From Viola odorata (Eukaryota; Streptophyta; Magnoliopsida; Malpighiales; Violaceae), in assembly GCA_963691705.1 (NCBI GenBank), contig OY829538.1, positions 50,123,151 to 50,187,150 on the forward strand: 64,000 bases of DNA, read 5' to 3'. Numbering within the stretch: position 1 is the first letter of the stretch; each line of letters starts with the position of its first letter. Positions 34,401-46,991 of this stretch are shown one piece after another. A program made the translations under genes and the position numbers. Under the pieces are notes generated by a model, which saw only the letters and a program-made list of their open reading frames with translations, searched no databases and was not told where the DNA came from.

Positions 34401-35820
34401 TTACTTTGTTAAAAGAAATATTAGGATAACCAATAAACACAATAAAATAAGTATCCAAATATCCAACCAACAAACCTACTTCAAATATGAGTTTGATCGG
34501 AGTAATAGTTTGAGCTTGGCCAATCGATCAACAACAGTATTAAATAAGTCTAGGTCCCAAACAACAAGAATAAATCATACATGCATATATCATGCTCAAA
34601 AATCAAGCATAGCATGCCAAGCTACATACACAGTTTTGGCACAATACCTTCAAATCATGCCAAGTCATAAAATAGGGAGAGAGCAACAACTCAGATAATA
34701 AATATGTATATATAAAAACACACGATGAAAGCTTGTATAGCGAGAGAAGAGAGAACCACGTCGAATTACACACCTTTCTCCCTCAAAGCTCTCAGTACTT
34801 CTTCAAGCAAATTCTGTTTGCGCTTCTTCCCGGAAGATGAAATATAAGCTCCGTTTGCTAGAAGGATAGAGATATCCAAGTCTCCCCATCGAGTAAAGAG
34901 ATTAGACACAAACGACCCAAACGGCTCCACTGTGGCACCTGTTAGAAAATCATGTACACGAACAAACTGTTAACTAGAAAACAAAAATGAAATTGGTGCT
35001 GAGGAAGAACAAGACAACTATGAGTTTGGGCATCTTGTTTTCTTTTTTATATAAGCAGTTTGGCATCCCTTAAGTAGTCATTTCTTCTATTTCAATAAAC
35101 GAGTCAGAAGAAAAAAAATATACAAGGTTTGTCCTATCACTTATTGCTGCTCTACAGTCATGCTAAGTTCCTGTGTTTCAACCTTCTTGATGGGATCTTA
35201 TAAAAAAGCCGAGAAACCAGTTCCAGACTGTGTACCTTTCATCAAATTTACAGGAGTAAGGAGCTAAAGCTTTATGTGATAGAAAGATGCATTGAATCTA
35301 TTGGAAATTGGAATAAAATGTCAATATAAATTTAACCCACAAAAAATCCAATTATTTTCTGTATTAAAAAGAGTTAAATTACATACACAGTAATTATATG
35401 GTGGCTGGATGGAACAGGCTTTCTCACTATATATAACCCAGGATCTTAAGATTAAATCATAATATGATGAATCTGTCGCTCACTACTAAAGTCGACAAAA
35501 ATAATAACAATCTAGATACTATTTTCAGTAAAATTCTTAACAGATCCTGATGTAAATTTGTTAAAATTGAAGTCTTAAAAAATCTTCAAACCTTACAGAA
35601 TGTAGAAAATAAATTCTCCTTTCCAGAGGAAATATTAAATATTTCCACATTGCCGAATAAAAGTAAATGCAAGAGAAATACCTCTCAAATTTTCAATAGA
35701 TTTAACAATATCTTGTAAGTCTCCAAGGATTTTAAAACGGATCTCCCAATCCTGCCGTGAAGGTTTGATCCCATCAAGTATAACCTGAAGAGTAGGATCC
35801 AATACACTGTAGGCATTCAT
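31465..35820 (-). CDS. HESO1: HESO1-type terminal RNA uridylyltransferase, eight coding exons
   Basis: Predicted 475-aa nucleotidyltransferase that adds uridines to 3' ends of unmethylated small RNAs and cleavage fragments, promoting their decay. Exons: 35682-35820, 34774-34938, 34125-34303, 33952-34047, 33580-33649, 32463-32593, 32092-32202, 31465-32001, all GT-AG and in phase. The catalytic set is visible: GS at residues 54-55, DLD at 66-68 and Asp130 in SCDVSIDN. The PAP-associated region follows (VKEWAKAHNIN, NSYSLSLLVIFHFQ, NRSSLSEL, CPFTGKWEEI, EDPFEQP). The C-terminal 150 residues are low complexity, rich in Gln/Ser/Asn, with three KQ(K/R)-type repeats, as in known HESO1 tails. An in-frame ATG five codons upstream is an alternative start. 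A 5' leader intron is likely, with a leader exon near 38205-38350 (donor GTAATCC at about 38204). Confidence 0.93.
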
Positions 35821-36427
35821 TTTTGTTCCCAGCATAATAATGCTGTTGAAAAACACAAGTATATCAAAAACTTGTGAGTAACACTGGCCATATGCATGCA
35901 TATAGCTAAAGTAAATACCACCTATCAATTCCAAATTGGTGCTACTCATTCTCCTTACACCATATCTCAAAACATAACTAAATATAACATTTAGAGTAAG
36001 TATAATATTAGATGCACCGATAAACAATTGCACAATCCACCCATCTACATAGTAATTTATCAATTATTGTTTACTCACTTCTAGCGAGATTTGTGTTAAA
36101 TTTCCCACAAAATTACACTTGTCTGATTATGCCATAGTTATTAAAACCCCAACCAAGCTGACAGCATAAATAAGCCTATAATGTACAGTCTCCATGGAAT
36201 CAAGCAGGATTCAGATCACACTAAAACAATGCTTGCAAGATTTGGAATGCCTTGTTTTACACAACCCTGACATTGTGAGTTAAACTTGGCTTGTTTGTCA
36301 GTACTAAAGCAAGCTCCAACTCAAGGCATTTTATAGACCCAAAGGTGTAAAGATCTTAGTACCACAAAGACCACAATCAGCTCTTCTCCTTTTCCGCCTT
36401 TTAAAAAAAAAGTAACCATCCTCTTTT

Positions 36428-36428
36428 A

Positions 36429-36472
<44 letters not shown>

Positions 36473-36474
36473 AG
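36428..36474. repeat. CT/CA microsatellite in the HESO1 5' intron region
   Basis: A run of CT dinucleotides changes into CA dinucleotides. The rest of 35821-38200 shows no coding exon of its own and is best explained as a long 5' leader intron of HESO1. Confidence 0.7.
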
Positions 36475-38204
36475 GCATCTCAAGGGATCCCATTTCCTTC
36501 TAACGATTCTTGGGAAGTATGCAAGATTTGGGGAAGATGATGAGAATATAAATTGTTGCAGTAATATGTTTAGTGTTTAAAAGTTTTGCTTAGTAATTAT
36601 AGTTATGCCAGGAAAGCATTTTCACTTCACAATAATAATAATAGTAACAGTAATAATCTAAACTTCCAAAGTTAAATCCAATAGTGTAACATAGAAAGGC
36701 TGCTAAGCACCAAACTCTCCTCACAATCACCACCCTAAACCCAAATTGCTGTAATGTAATCCCAGTTCACAGTTCATTGTGCCTCTTCGTTAGCTGTGAC
36801 AATCTTACTCCTCACCCCATACAAAACTCAACTACGAAGAGAAACTTTTACCTTTGAGATTGAGAAATTCCGAGACAGATATCAAGAAAAATCAGTCTCT
36901 AAGCCATTCAACTTGTGGGTGAAAGGAAGGAAATTGCTGGAGGAATGCCCCGAGTCTGAAGGCGGCAAACAGCGCAATCAGAAACAAGAAAAAATGAGTT
37001 ATTTATGAAACACAGGAGGGATGTTGGTGGCAATATCAAGATAAAGTCCAAAGAATATGGCAAGTAAATACCCCATACCTAAAACTAAATAAGAAACTCA
37101 AATGGACTAAGTGCAGAACATCTTCAGCCCACACCCTACTTACCTCTCCACAATATCTACTCTTATTTAGACAAGGCCATCCTCGGAAATATCTAAATAG
37201 GGGCTCGTAGGGTCAGATGCCCAACATGACACGTGAAAAAGCTCGCACACCAATACACAACCTTTTTTTCATTCAGTACGTTACTCGTTGGAGTTGATTT
37301 TCTTAGAAGATATAAAAGCCATCAAAATCAGAGGAAGTATCCACTTTTTAATTGTTTACCATTTGGTGATATTGATGAGAATCCTATAGTACATTATGCC
37401 ATTATAACATATCATGGAATTAATTTTGTGATCTACTAGAAGAGTCAATTAAATCCCAATAATGGTGCTACTCATGCAAAATTCTGTGGTGTCAAAATTT
37501 GACGCGAAAGTTTAAAACCAATCCAACAACTTGCAATTCACCTCTGAGTTCAACTGCCTGTGTACATTACACAACGACTTTTATTAGGACTTCCATGCTA
37601 TTTTTATAGTAAGATTTTAATAACCAACTACTTCCACCTTATTTTAAACTGTTTCTACACTGGAAACTGCTAAAGGTTAATTGCATACGGCACCAGGTTT
37701 ATCATCTTCAGTGAGAAATCTTTGAAACTTTGGTACTTCTTACATCATTAGCAGCCAATACTAATCTAAAAGATCCATCCTCTCTTAATTATTCTACTGC
37801 AGCTCTATCTTCCCACATCACTTGGCTATCAACATAATTGAATTCACTTCCGATGAAATAAAAGTAGGTTTAATCCAAAAAAGAAAACCTATTAATTCAA
37901 ACTCATTAGCGACTCCAAAAAGAAAGAAAAAACATAGCAAAAGGCATACCCAACAGAAAACATGAATAAATTCATTGATGAAAGCATCAAAAGTTAGTAC
38001 AGCTTTTTGCAAATTGAAGTCATAAGCAAAACCCAACAACTGAAATTACATGAAAACGCAATAAAGACTGAAACTTTCACTCGCAAAGTCAAACAACCAA
38101 AAACCAACAACGACAGCAATAACCCAAATTGGACGACAATATGGGAACCATAAAGAAGAACAAAAAGAAATAAAGAACTGATTATTGTAGGATTACCAGG
38201 AGTT

Positions 38205-38400
38205 TAACGCAACAATAGAATAGGAGGCGAATTCTACACCAGCCCTCCTCCTCGATGGAGGAAAAGGGTTACGACTGATTCTTGATGTCAGAAGAGTACA
38301 GTATCCGTTATCCGTGCATCAGAGAATAAGGCACTCGCTCAACTCACATTGTCCAAAATTACAAACTGTATGACTCCTGATTATATATATTACATGTTTC
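38205..38400 (-). promoter_or_regulatory. possible HESO1 leader exon and TATA region
   Basis: On the minus strand a TATA-like ATATATATAATC lies at about 38378-38392. It is followed by about 170 bases ending at a good donor (CTG then GTAATCC) near 38204. This would give HESO1 a non-coding first exon. It is based on signals only; no transcript evidence is available. Confidence 0.35.
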
Positions 38401-40290
38401 AGATTCCTTGCGAGGGAGGGTTTTAATGACAGAAGTCACCGAACAGAACACTGCCCCTTTATTTTCTTCACTTTTTTTATATTTCTTCTTTTTTTTCTTG
38501 TTTTTTATTGGGAGACTTTCGTAAAGAAGGTCAAACAAAAGGAACGAAAGAGTCGATCACTTAATGAGATTGGATTTACTTGAATTTAATTTTGATAAAA
38601 AAATTTAGCTTTAAAAAAGGAATTTAATTTCAACAATTATGATTCGTGAAAATAAATTCTTGAATTAACTCACACGATACTAACACATAAAAAAATAAAA
38701 AGAAAAGAACAAAATACAAAATTTATGAGGTTACATGATGGATCCCTTCGTCCATTAGCCAAAACCGAGAAAAAAATTCAATGTTGAAAACGGATTAAAA
38801 AATACAATATACGAAACCCCTAAATAGGATATAAATAATGCACCATGTTATGAGTTGTGTAAAAAAACCGAAACCCAAATCGAAACAGTAAACAATTGAA
38901 TTGAACCTTAAAATTTGGGTTGAGTTAGATTGGGTTTTAAAAATTGTCTATTATTTTAGGCCTGGATCTGGATCTAACCCGTAATTACCCAAATGATTCT
39001 AATCGACTCAAAATAAACATACTTTTGTAATGTGGCCTGAAATGACTTATATATGCGAATTTGCTTTATTTGATTAGTTAGCCACATTTATCCATCATGA
39101 AATAATTTGATATTCCCAATGGAATGCTAAAACCTCATTTTTTTTACTCACTCTAATAATTTTATTTATAGACTTCTTTTTACTATTCTTAATTTTTAAT
39201 AAAGTTTATATTTCTCAGAGAGGGTTAATAATAATCTTTTTCTTTCTTTTCCCTTTCTTATGTTATATTTTTATTAGAAAAAAGGTGAAAACAAACGGTA
39301 TTGATAACTTTGGGTGAACCCATCAACCTGCTCAATCCACAAAAATAATAATCATATATATGAAAATATAATTGTCATATTCCTCATTTTTTATGCATTC
39401 ATTTTATAATTTTAATTTAAAATAAACTTTCAAATTAAAAATTTTATTTTTTAAATACTAAAATTGTGATTATAAAAATAAAATTAATATTCGCTTAATC
39501 CGTAAAAATAATATTCAACCCTACTCAATTCGATCCTATATTTTTTGAGAGTGTGGATGTAGAGCTAGATATGTAAACTTTAAAACCGACTAAATATGGC
39601 TTGGATGTAGGATTCGATAAAAAACCGATCCGCCCCTACTTGTGAACACCCTTAGAGCAAATATGTAGGATTGAGAAAAAAAAAATTTAAAGGTCTATTA
39701 TGAGATAATTCAAAATTTCTAGAAGCAAATGTGAAGGAGTAAAGGAAAAAGAATAGAATTTTAAGGAATATTATGGGAGAATTCAAAATTTTACAAATCA
39801 AATATGAAGGATTGAAGTAAGAAAAATACATGACTTAAAGAACTATTATAAGAGAATAGATTTTTTTTGCAGGGCAATAAGTAGGACTAATATAAAAAGA
39901 ACAAAACTTTAGGAACTAGAGAATCAAAAAATTATGGGAGCCATGTCTCCCTAAATATTTAATTAAAGCCTCCGCCACTGCTCATTGCCCTTCTTCCCTC
40001 AACAAAGGTTGTCCCCTTGTAATTTTTCAAACCAAAAACTCAACAAATATTCACCTTACCTTGAAATGTCTTCCATCGATCCAGAAACACAATTACATTG
40101 TTTCGTTAATGCCCCTAAGAATGCAAATGGTTTTCTCTCACACTAAAGCTAAGTAATGTCTAAACTTATCTACTACACATATATTACATTATCTTGAGTA
40201 CCAACCTGCATAAGATTAATTTCACAAATTCTCTACCCTTGTGAGGTCTTACAGTAATATTATTTGTTCTGGCATGTTAAATCTATTTTT
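38401..40290. other. AT-rich intergenic DNA, no gene seen
   Basis: Very AT-rich with no convincing ORF, RNA gene or bounded repeat. Stretches near 38865-38990 and 39530-39620 look like decayed repeat copies but lack usable ends. Confidence 0.5.
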
Positions 40291-40699
40291 TTGTCAAATG
40301 AATTGCACTCTCACTACTATCTCTTTTGGCCATATTGCTTTTAGTGGTCTGGACTCACAATTATAATTTATAACCAACCTTTGAAATCATCTCTTTTGGC
40401 CATACTACTTCAATTGTTACCTTTGTCGCGTCCATATACTTTGCCTCTGTAGTAGACAAATGCACCAAAGACTGCAATGTGAATCTTCAACTAACAAGAC
40501 CACTAAATTATAAAAACACATACCTCATAGTAGACTTTTTGTCTCATTTAAGTCCCTAGCATAATCTAAATCCACCCTAACAAGAGACAAAATCAAATTG
40601 AATATCATGACTAAAAATACCCATGAATACCGAAGAACTCACTTGATAGCTTGTTAATGTTCTTTACTTCGATTAGTCATAAACTTGCTAATCACATTC

Positions 40700-41330
40700 A
40701 CTGCATGATGCAAAATGGACTAGTTCATATCATAACATACATCAGAAAACTAACACCAATAATATAACAAACCATTGAAATCTTGTCAATCTCATCTTTT
40801 GACCGAGGGTATTGAGAAGTAGACAGTTTAAAGTGACTAGCTAATAGAGTAGTTACTGATTTAATTTTTTTCATGCCAAACTGCCGAACCTTCTTCCCAA
40901 TGTACTTCACTTTAGACAACTATAATTTTTTATTCTTTTTGTTTCCATAGATTTATTTGTCAATGATTTTTTTCGCAGAATTAAGATCCTTCATACTAAA
41001 CTGTACACTTTACTACATTTTTAACTGATTTAAATCATCTATACTATTTCTAACAATGAATATACAATGGACATATAGTAATAAATAGATGGAGGTTCCA
41101 TCAACTAACAATGTATAGTAACAAAAATCATACTCATATCGCACAAAGCTAATGCTCAACATAAATGAATCAAACATTTTGTACAACTTTAGTATTACTT
41201 CAATCCATATAGTGACTTCTTCCATTTAAGTCTTCTTTGCCAAGCTCTCTGAAACTCTCAGGGTTGCTTCCAAATAATCATGAAGAAACGTTGTCTTGAC
41301 CATCTACTTCAACTTCGAGTCACATTTAGC
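40700..41330 (-). pseudogene. Ty1/copia polymerase relic (reverse transcriptase to RNase H)
   Basis: Minus-strand pieces match copia pol in order. About 41230-41330 encodes VKTTFLHDYLE. 41013-41225 encodes KMFDSFMLS, a YEYDFCYY stretch and IYLLLYVHCIFI, where the catalytic YVDD is decayed to YVHC. 40725-40919 encodes KYIGKKVRQFGMK, LLASHFKLS and a GVSFLMYVMI stretch. Several stops and frameshifts separate them. No LTRs could be assigned, so it is an old fragment. Confidence 0.8.
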
Positions 41331-41399
41331 TACCATAGTTAACAAAGTCTAAATTGAAGTATGTCTCGCTACTAGAGAAAAACTCACGTTGTAATTAAT

Positions 41400-43650
41400 T
41401 CTTTTTTTTTCTGTGAGTATTCATTTGTTACAAATCGTGCATTTTACTTGAAGTCGCATTTTCCAGTCATTCATTCTTTCTTTCTATAGATTCATTCACC
41501 CAATTGTATCTTTCACTTGGGAAGTTTAACCAACTCCTAAGAATAATTTAAAATCCAGAACTTAAGAAAACGGAAAAAAATCTAGAAAAATAAATAAATA
41601 ATAGAAATTAAATTACGGAAAATTTTAAAAAATAATAATAAAATTTTAAAAAATACCAAAAATATGCACAAAAAAATTAAATAATTTCTAGAACTTAAAA
41701 AAAGAGAAAATTGGATTTTTTTCTTCATCTTCACGTCGAGAATCTCTTTTAGCGCATAAAGTGGGTCTATCTCTGCCTTTGAGGTTATTGATCTCTTCCA
41801 CTTAGTATGAGACGAGGGAAAGGAATGAAAATTTCTTAAATTCCCTTGAATGAGAATAAAAGTAATCAGTGGAAAAGAAGAAAAAACGGTGTGATTTGCT
41901 CAATTTCTCTCATAACTTAATAAATGGAAGGAAATTAAAATCTTAACTTATGTGTTTCTATTTTAACCTTATAGATTTCATCTTTCAATTTGTCATCAAT
42001 TAAATATAAAAGTAAATTTACTCATCATTTTTCTTCCATTTTCTCTCATGACACCATACATATAAAATAAAAGGTTTGTTTCCATTCCTTACATAGAAAA
42101 TAAAAAGTTTATTTCCATTCCTTTCCTTTTCCTAGTTAAATTTCTCTTTCTTTCTCTAGCTACATTAGATTCTCTTACTAAGTGTTCATGTTGACGGTCC
42201 ACCAACGTTGTTAGTCGTTCTACCTCGGCTCTTAAATGTGTTGCCTCACTCCCTTAGAGCAAGCCTTCTAGTTGCGACTATGATGAGTTTGGATTTGGGT
42301 TTATCGTTGCTCCTACTTCATTCGCTCTTTCTGAGTGGCATATTCACCCTAAGTCAAACATACACACAACAAAACAATTTTATATTCCAAGAAACGAAGT
42401 ACAAGTTGATTTTTTCACTTCCCCACAGACGAGCCAAATGTTCATGTGAAAAAGTCTAAAGGGACATTGGATTATAGCCTGGAGATTATAAGTCTAGTGA
42501 AGTAAGATCCATGTCTTTCGTAACTCAGGCGGAGCCTGGGTCGCTAACATTAATATACAAATTATATTATAATATATATAATGTTTTTTAGTTAATTAAT
42601 AAAATATTTAATAATTATACCTGTATATTAATATTTTTTTATATAAAAATAAAAAAAATAACAAGTCAATTACACCAATACTATTTTTTGGAATGAAATA
42701 TCTATACGATCACCTTAGAGTTTTAAAATAAATAAAATAAAAAATTAATTTAATCTAAATATTGAAATTTTGACTTTTCCAAAATTCTAATTGTACCCAA
42801 TAAATATATATTCTAACTGGTAAGTTTTTTATTAGTAAAAATATAACTTATTAAAATATTTTTACTATTTTTATAGATTTAAATTTGAATCTCTTAACTT
42901 TTATTACTAATTAATCAATTAATCGGGTTTGAAAAGAATCATCAACAACCAAGGGGGCGCAGCTAGTGCTGTGATGAAAACCAAAATTCAGAAAACCAAA
43001 ACAAACCAATTGAAAAATCGGTTATTCAAACTGAGAAAATAAAACTATCTGATACGTATCAAATTGAAATTTTCTTTAGATATCCAAACCGAGAAGTATT
43101 TAATAAATAATTAATTTTGAACTTAACCGAACTAATTCGAAAATAAATTTATTTCAATCTCATTAAAATAAACCCATAAAAGTAAACAAAATAACAAAAA
43201 AATGAACCCAAGAGATCTGAAAATAAAATAAAACTCAGAAAGAACGTAAAGAGCCGAAAAGATTTAGTTATGCTTGTTGTTGTTCCTATCAATGACCAAG
43301 AAACAAATTTGTTGCAAGAACCAAATAATCGTCTCGTCAATTTTTAGGCGAACACAACTAATTTTGATGAAAAATCAAAGATTAATATGAAGAAGAATAA
43401 AATCTCCGACGAGATTAAAGAAAAGGAAAAAGAAAAAGAAAGTTGAGAATATCTGATGATCAAAAACAAGAAAAATAATGCTCATATACTGACTGCATTA
43501 GAGGGGGAATTAAAAGTCCCTGTTACACTTAGTTTAGAACCCATGAATTCATTCCCCCCCTCTATAAACCTAAAAAATCAAATATTTATCTTTATAATTT
43601 ACCTGTTATTCGAAACGAAAACCTACAAAATACATTCTTTTTTTTCAATT
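41400..43650. other. AT-rich intergenic DNA, no gene seen
   Basis: No supported gene. The part up to about 42480 may belong to the decayed copia element but no domain is recognisable. 42540-43480 is AT-rich, with possible repeat debris near 42960-43100. Confidence 0.45.
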
Positions 43651-43656
43651 TTCATG

Positions 43657-45208
43657 TTATTTATTATCCCTAATGGCCATTGTTGATCCCTTCCTTAAAT
43701 CAACTACAACAACACTAACATTGTCTTGACTATGCCTAGCCAAGGCCAACTTCGTCAACAGAATGGAAGCATCGGAGCATGCCTTGTCGGAGCTCTCAAG
43801 AGCTCCGCTGCCCACCTCGGACTCGCTCCCTGGAGATTGCGGTGGAGATGGTGGCTTCTCCGCACGCAGACACATCCGTGCAACCCCACACGCAGTGTCG
43901 TTGGACACCACATCCCACAGACCATCACTTGCCAGAATCAAACACTCATCCTCTCCGGTCCGATCTATCACTGTGACCTCCGGATCCGGTATCACGTAAG
44001 GCTTCAAGTAGTTATCGCCTGCAGAACCAAATCAAAATCGGATAAGCACACTAACAAAACCTCCTCCCCACTTGATTCTCGAGTTTTAAATAATTAGTTG
44101 AAGAAATTTGATTTGTGTTATTATACCTATGGCTCTAGACATGGCCAAAACTCCAAGAACTCTCGGGCCATCCCAGTAGATCACCCGCCCACCCGCTGAC
44201 TCGATCCGGGTCAGCTCATCTGGTCTATCCGGCTGCAGATTTAGCAAAACACCATTAATAACTAATTAAACTAACAAAATCAAGCATCAAGAATTAAGCC
44301 AAAATTAATATTTACTCCTATTCAAAACAAAAACAAAATGGATCTACTCTTACTTTATGATCGGAGGAGAGCGGGATGACGACGCCGTTGCGGCTGAGAA
44401 CGGCGCGGGAGTCGCCGCAATTAGAAACGATAATCTTATCCCGGGTCACAAAAGCAACCACAGCAGTAGATCCGACGGCGTCGCACTGCGGAGTCTGCAG
44501 CTCACACCTGCAGTTCCACCTCTTCCCATCCACCTCAGCACATTCGCCGACTTCCTTGTCCATCCTCACAAAACTCCGTTTCATCGTTTCCTTCCACATC
44601 ACCGAATCCTTCTCGCCAAGGTTGCTCTTCATCTCATCCTTCACTATCTCGTGAAACCTTTCCTTACACTTCATCGCCACCTGTTCGACAAAATGCCCCA
44701 AACAAAAATTAACACACAAAACAATGAAAAAAAAGGTTGGTTTTAAGGGGGGAAAAGATGTGTAAAATGAACTTACATGAGAGCAGCCGTGACCGTCAAA
44801 TACTCCGAAGAATGAGGAGTTTCCAGTGGCGAACGACGTGTGGATCGAAACGGCATCTTCCATGTCTCTTCTTCTACCGCAGACCGACGTCATACCAAAT
44901 TTCGGTGCTACCTCGCCGGATAACAATTCCTTCTTAGCTTCTTCAGCTCCGTCACGGTCACCGTCCACTTTGCAATTCTCCACAGCGTTGGAGCCATCAC
45001 GCGGCGGCGGCGGCGCCGAGGCTATTGTGATTTTCGAAGACGGAAGAGGGAACAGATCGAGTTTCTGCCGTTTCCTTCCGGCATCCGCATCAGCAACAAG
45101 CTTAAACGGACGGAGGTCCAATCTCCTCCGCCTTGAAGCACGGGCAATCGGCTCAACTGTAACGGCAGTCTCAGTCTCGCCAACAACGCCACAGCACATC
45201 CCAGCCAT
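43657..45208 (-). CDS. clade-A protein phosphatase 2C (PP2CA/AHG3-like)
   Basis: Predicted 408-aa Mg/Mn-dependent Ser/Thr phosphatase of the abscisic acid co-receptor clade, which inactivates SnRK2 kinases until bound by PYR/PYL receptors. Exons: 44777-45208, 44354-44680, 44127-44232, 43657-44018, all GT-AG and in phase. Visible PP2C signatures: [12 protein letters not shown] with Glu117/Asp118, GVFDGHG with Asp138, [39 protein letters not shown] with the receptor-locking Trp at 273, [30 protein letters not shown] and a terminal [10 protein letters not shown]. The basic stretch RRRR near residue 26 in the variable N-terminus could aid nuclear entry. The insert [18 protein letters not shown] is characteristic of the PP2CA/HAI side of the clade. 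ATG at 45206-45208 is the first Met in frame. ABRE-type sites lie upstream. Confidence 0.95.
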
Positions 45209-45616
45209 CAATTTGATTCAATTCAATTCTAATCAATCAAACGGTAATCAATCAACAAACGAAACAATTTCTTATTCTAAATTAGTTAATATTATGTTCT
45301 ATTAACTTGGGAAGAACAGCAAATAGGAAGTTAGAGATGCGATTGGCACTTTTCAAAGTGAAATCAGAGAGAGAAGAAGGAAGATATGAAGCAGCTTTAA
45401 ATGAGAGGAGGAGGCGAGGAGGAGGACCCACTAAAGTGGAAAAAAGGAAAAGAAAAATGTTTTCACCTGGGGGCCACACTAGAGAGGGGCAGAGTTGCCC
45501 GTCACCGTCTAGGGCAGTGGGGGCATCCGACATGTCCAGTTGGTGTGACGTACAAGTACTGAATACAAGATGCTGATCTGCACCGTCCATTCTTCTCTCT
45601 CTCACTGTAATTTCAA

Positions 45617-45865
45617 CACGTGTGTTTGGCTGGTGACGTGCTCCAATGGTATTGGAACACGAGTTTCTGTAATGACCTGAGTTTCCTGACACGCATGTGG
45701 TCCTGAGAGGGATGAGACGACCTCGTTCCTCCTTCTAGGTCTATACCAAAATGACCTTTTCTTTTTAATATTTTTTAATTTGTTAAGCTTTTTAAGAATA
45801 AAAAAGAATATTTTATTTAGTTTACTTTTTTTTATTACACAGTCCCAAGGATAGCTACACGTGGC
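45617..45865 (-). promoter_or_regulatory. ABRE/G-box type ACGT sites upstream of the PP2C
   Basis: CACGTGTG at 45617-45624, GACGTG at 45635-45640 and CACGTGGC at 45858-45865 lie 400-660 bp upstream of the PP2C ATG. CACGTGGC and CACGTGTG fit the ABRE consensus bound by ABF/AREB bZIP factors. Induction by abscisic acid is known for clade-A PP2C genes; for this copy it is inferred from the sites. Confidence 0.6.
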
Positions 45866-46129
45866 GAAGATCTTCGAATATGAGATTCGTGTCTCATTCA
45901 ACTGTCCACGCGCCATCGAGGAGGTAGACACGAACACGATTCGAAGGAACACGTAATGAGCAAATTACTTTCAGCAATTCTCTTCTGATTATTCGTTTGT
46001 GCTGACTTTTTTTCTCTTTAATTTTGACCTAGGGGTGTCAAAAATCTAATTGTACCAATAACTTTTACTAAAAAAATAAATTGTGTATATATATTTGTGA
46101 CATTTGAAAATTTAGGAGGTTAAATTTTA

Positions 46130-46312
46130 CTCCCTCCTCCAGTTTTCTTTAAACGACTATTAATATTCGGGCACGCATATTAAAAAAGTCGGATGACTCA
46201 CTATTTAAGGATTAACGTACATTAAAAAAAAGTATGGAATTTTTTGAGGTTAAATAGTGAATCATCCGACGTGCCCAAATAGTAAAAGTCGTTTAAAGAA
46301 AACCGGATGGAG
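46130..46312. mobile_element. Stowaway-like MITE
   Basis: A 183-bp palindromic element with CTCCCTCCTCCAGTTTTC ends and the complement GAAAACCGGATGGAG. TA lies on both sides (46128-46129 and 46313-46314). It is one of two such elements 7 bp apart. Confidence 0.85.
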
Positions 46313-46319
46313 TATTGTA

Positions 46320-46550
46320 CTCCCTCCGTTCTTAAAAGGATGACACTTTACTATTTGCACGTATTTCAAGGAGGCCGGATGACTCACTATTTGAGACAAT
46401 TTTGCCCCGAATTTTTTCTCGGACGTACGTTAAGGATTAAAGTACGTTAGAAAAAAGTACGAATTTTTTTGGGGTCAAATAGAGCGTCATCCGACCTCAG
46501 TGAGACACGTGCATGAACAGTACGCGTCATCCTTTTAAGAACGGAGGGAG
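46320..46550. mobile_element. Stowaway-like MITE
   Basis: A 231-bp palindromic element with CTCCCTCCGTTCTTAAAAGG ends and complement, flanked by TA (46318-46319 and 46551-46552). The internal words match the MITEs at 21777, 26876 and 30969. Confidence 0.88.
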
Positions 46551-46991
46551 TATTATATAAAAATTATTAGAAAAAAGTAATTATATAAAGTTTACTTCCA
46601 TAAAATTTACAAGTATGAAAAAAAATGAAATTTTATAAATGTAAGAGTTTTATTTAAAATATTTTATAAATACGGAAACTCAATTAATCATTAAGATATT
46701 TTATTCGATTTTTTTTTTAAATATGGGGATTAAATTGGTCTATCAAGTAATTTAATTAGAAGAACTATAAAAACACATCTATTAAATTGAATAATAAATG
46801 ATTGTTTTAGAAATTAAAAAAAAAAGATGGAAGAGGACAATTCTTTTTCGTTGTTTGTTAAGATAGATAAGCATATCTATATCTGACTCTAAACCGGTAA
46901 ATTAAGAAATGAAAAATCCACAAATTCTTTTTTTAACCCCATTTCTACCGTTAAAATCACATTAGAATAACGTTTTTTGTTTTATAAGTAT

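Noticed and set aside
43726..44097. Plus-strand reading frames opposite the PP2C last exon, and similar ones at 44357-45305
   Set aside because: They mirror the GC-rich PP2C exons and cross its introns without splice logic.
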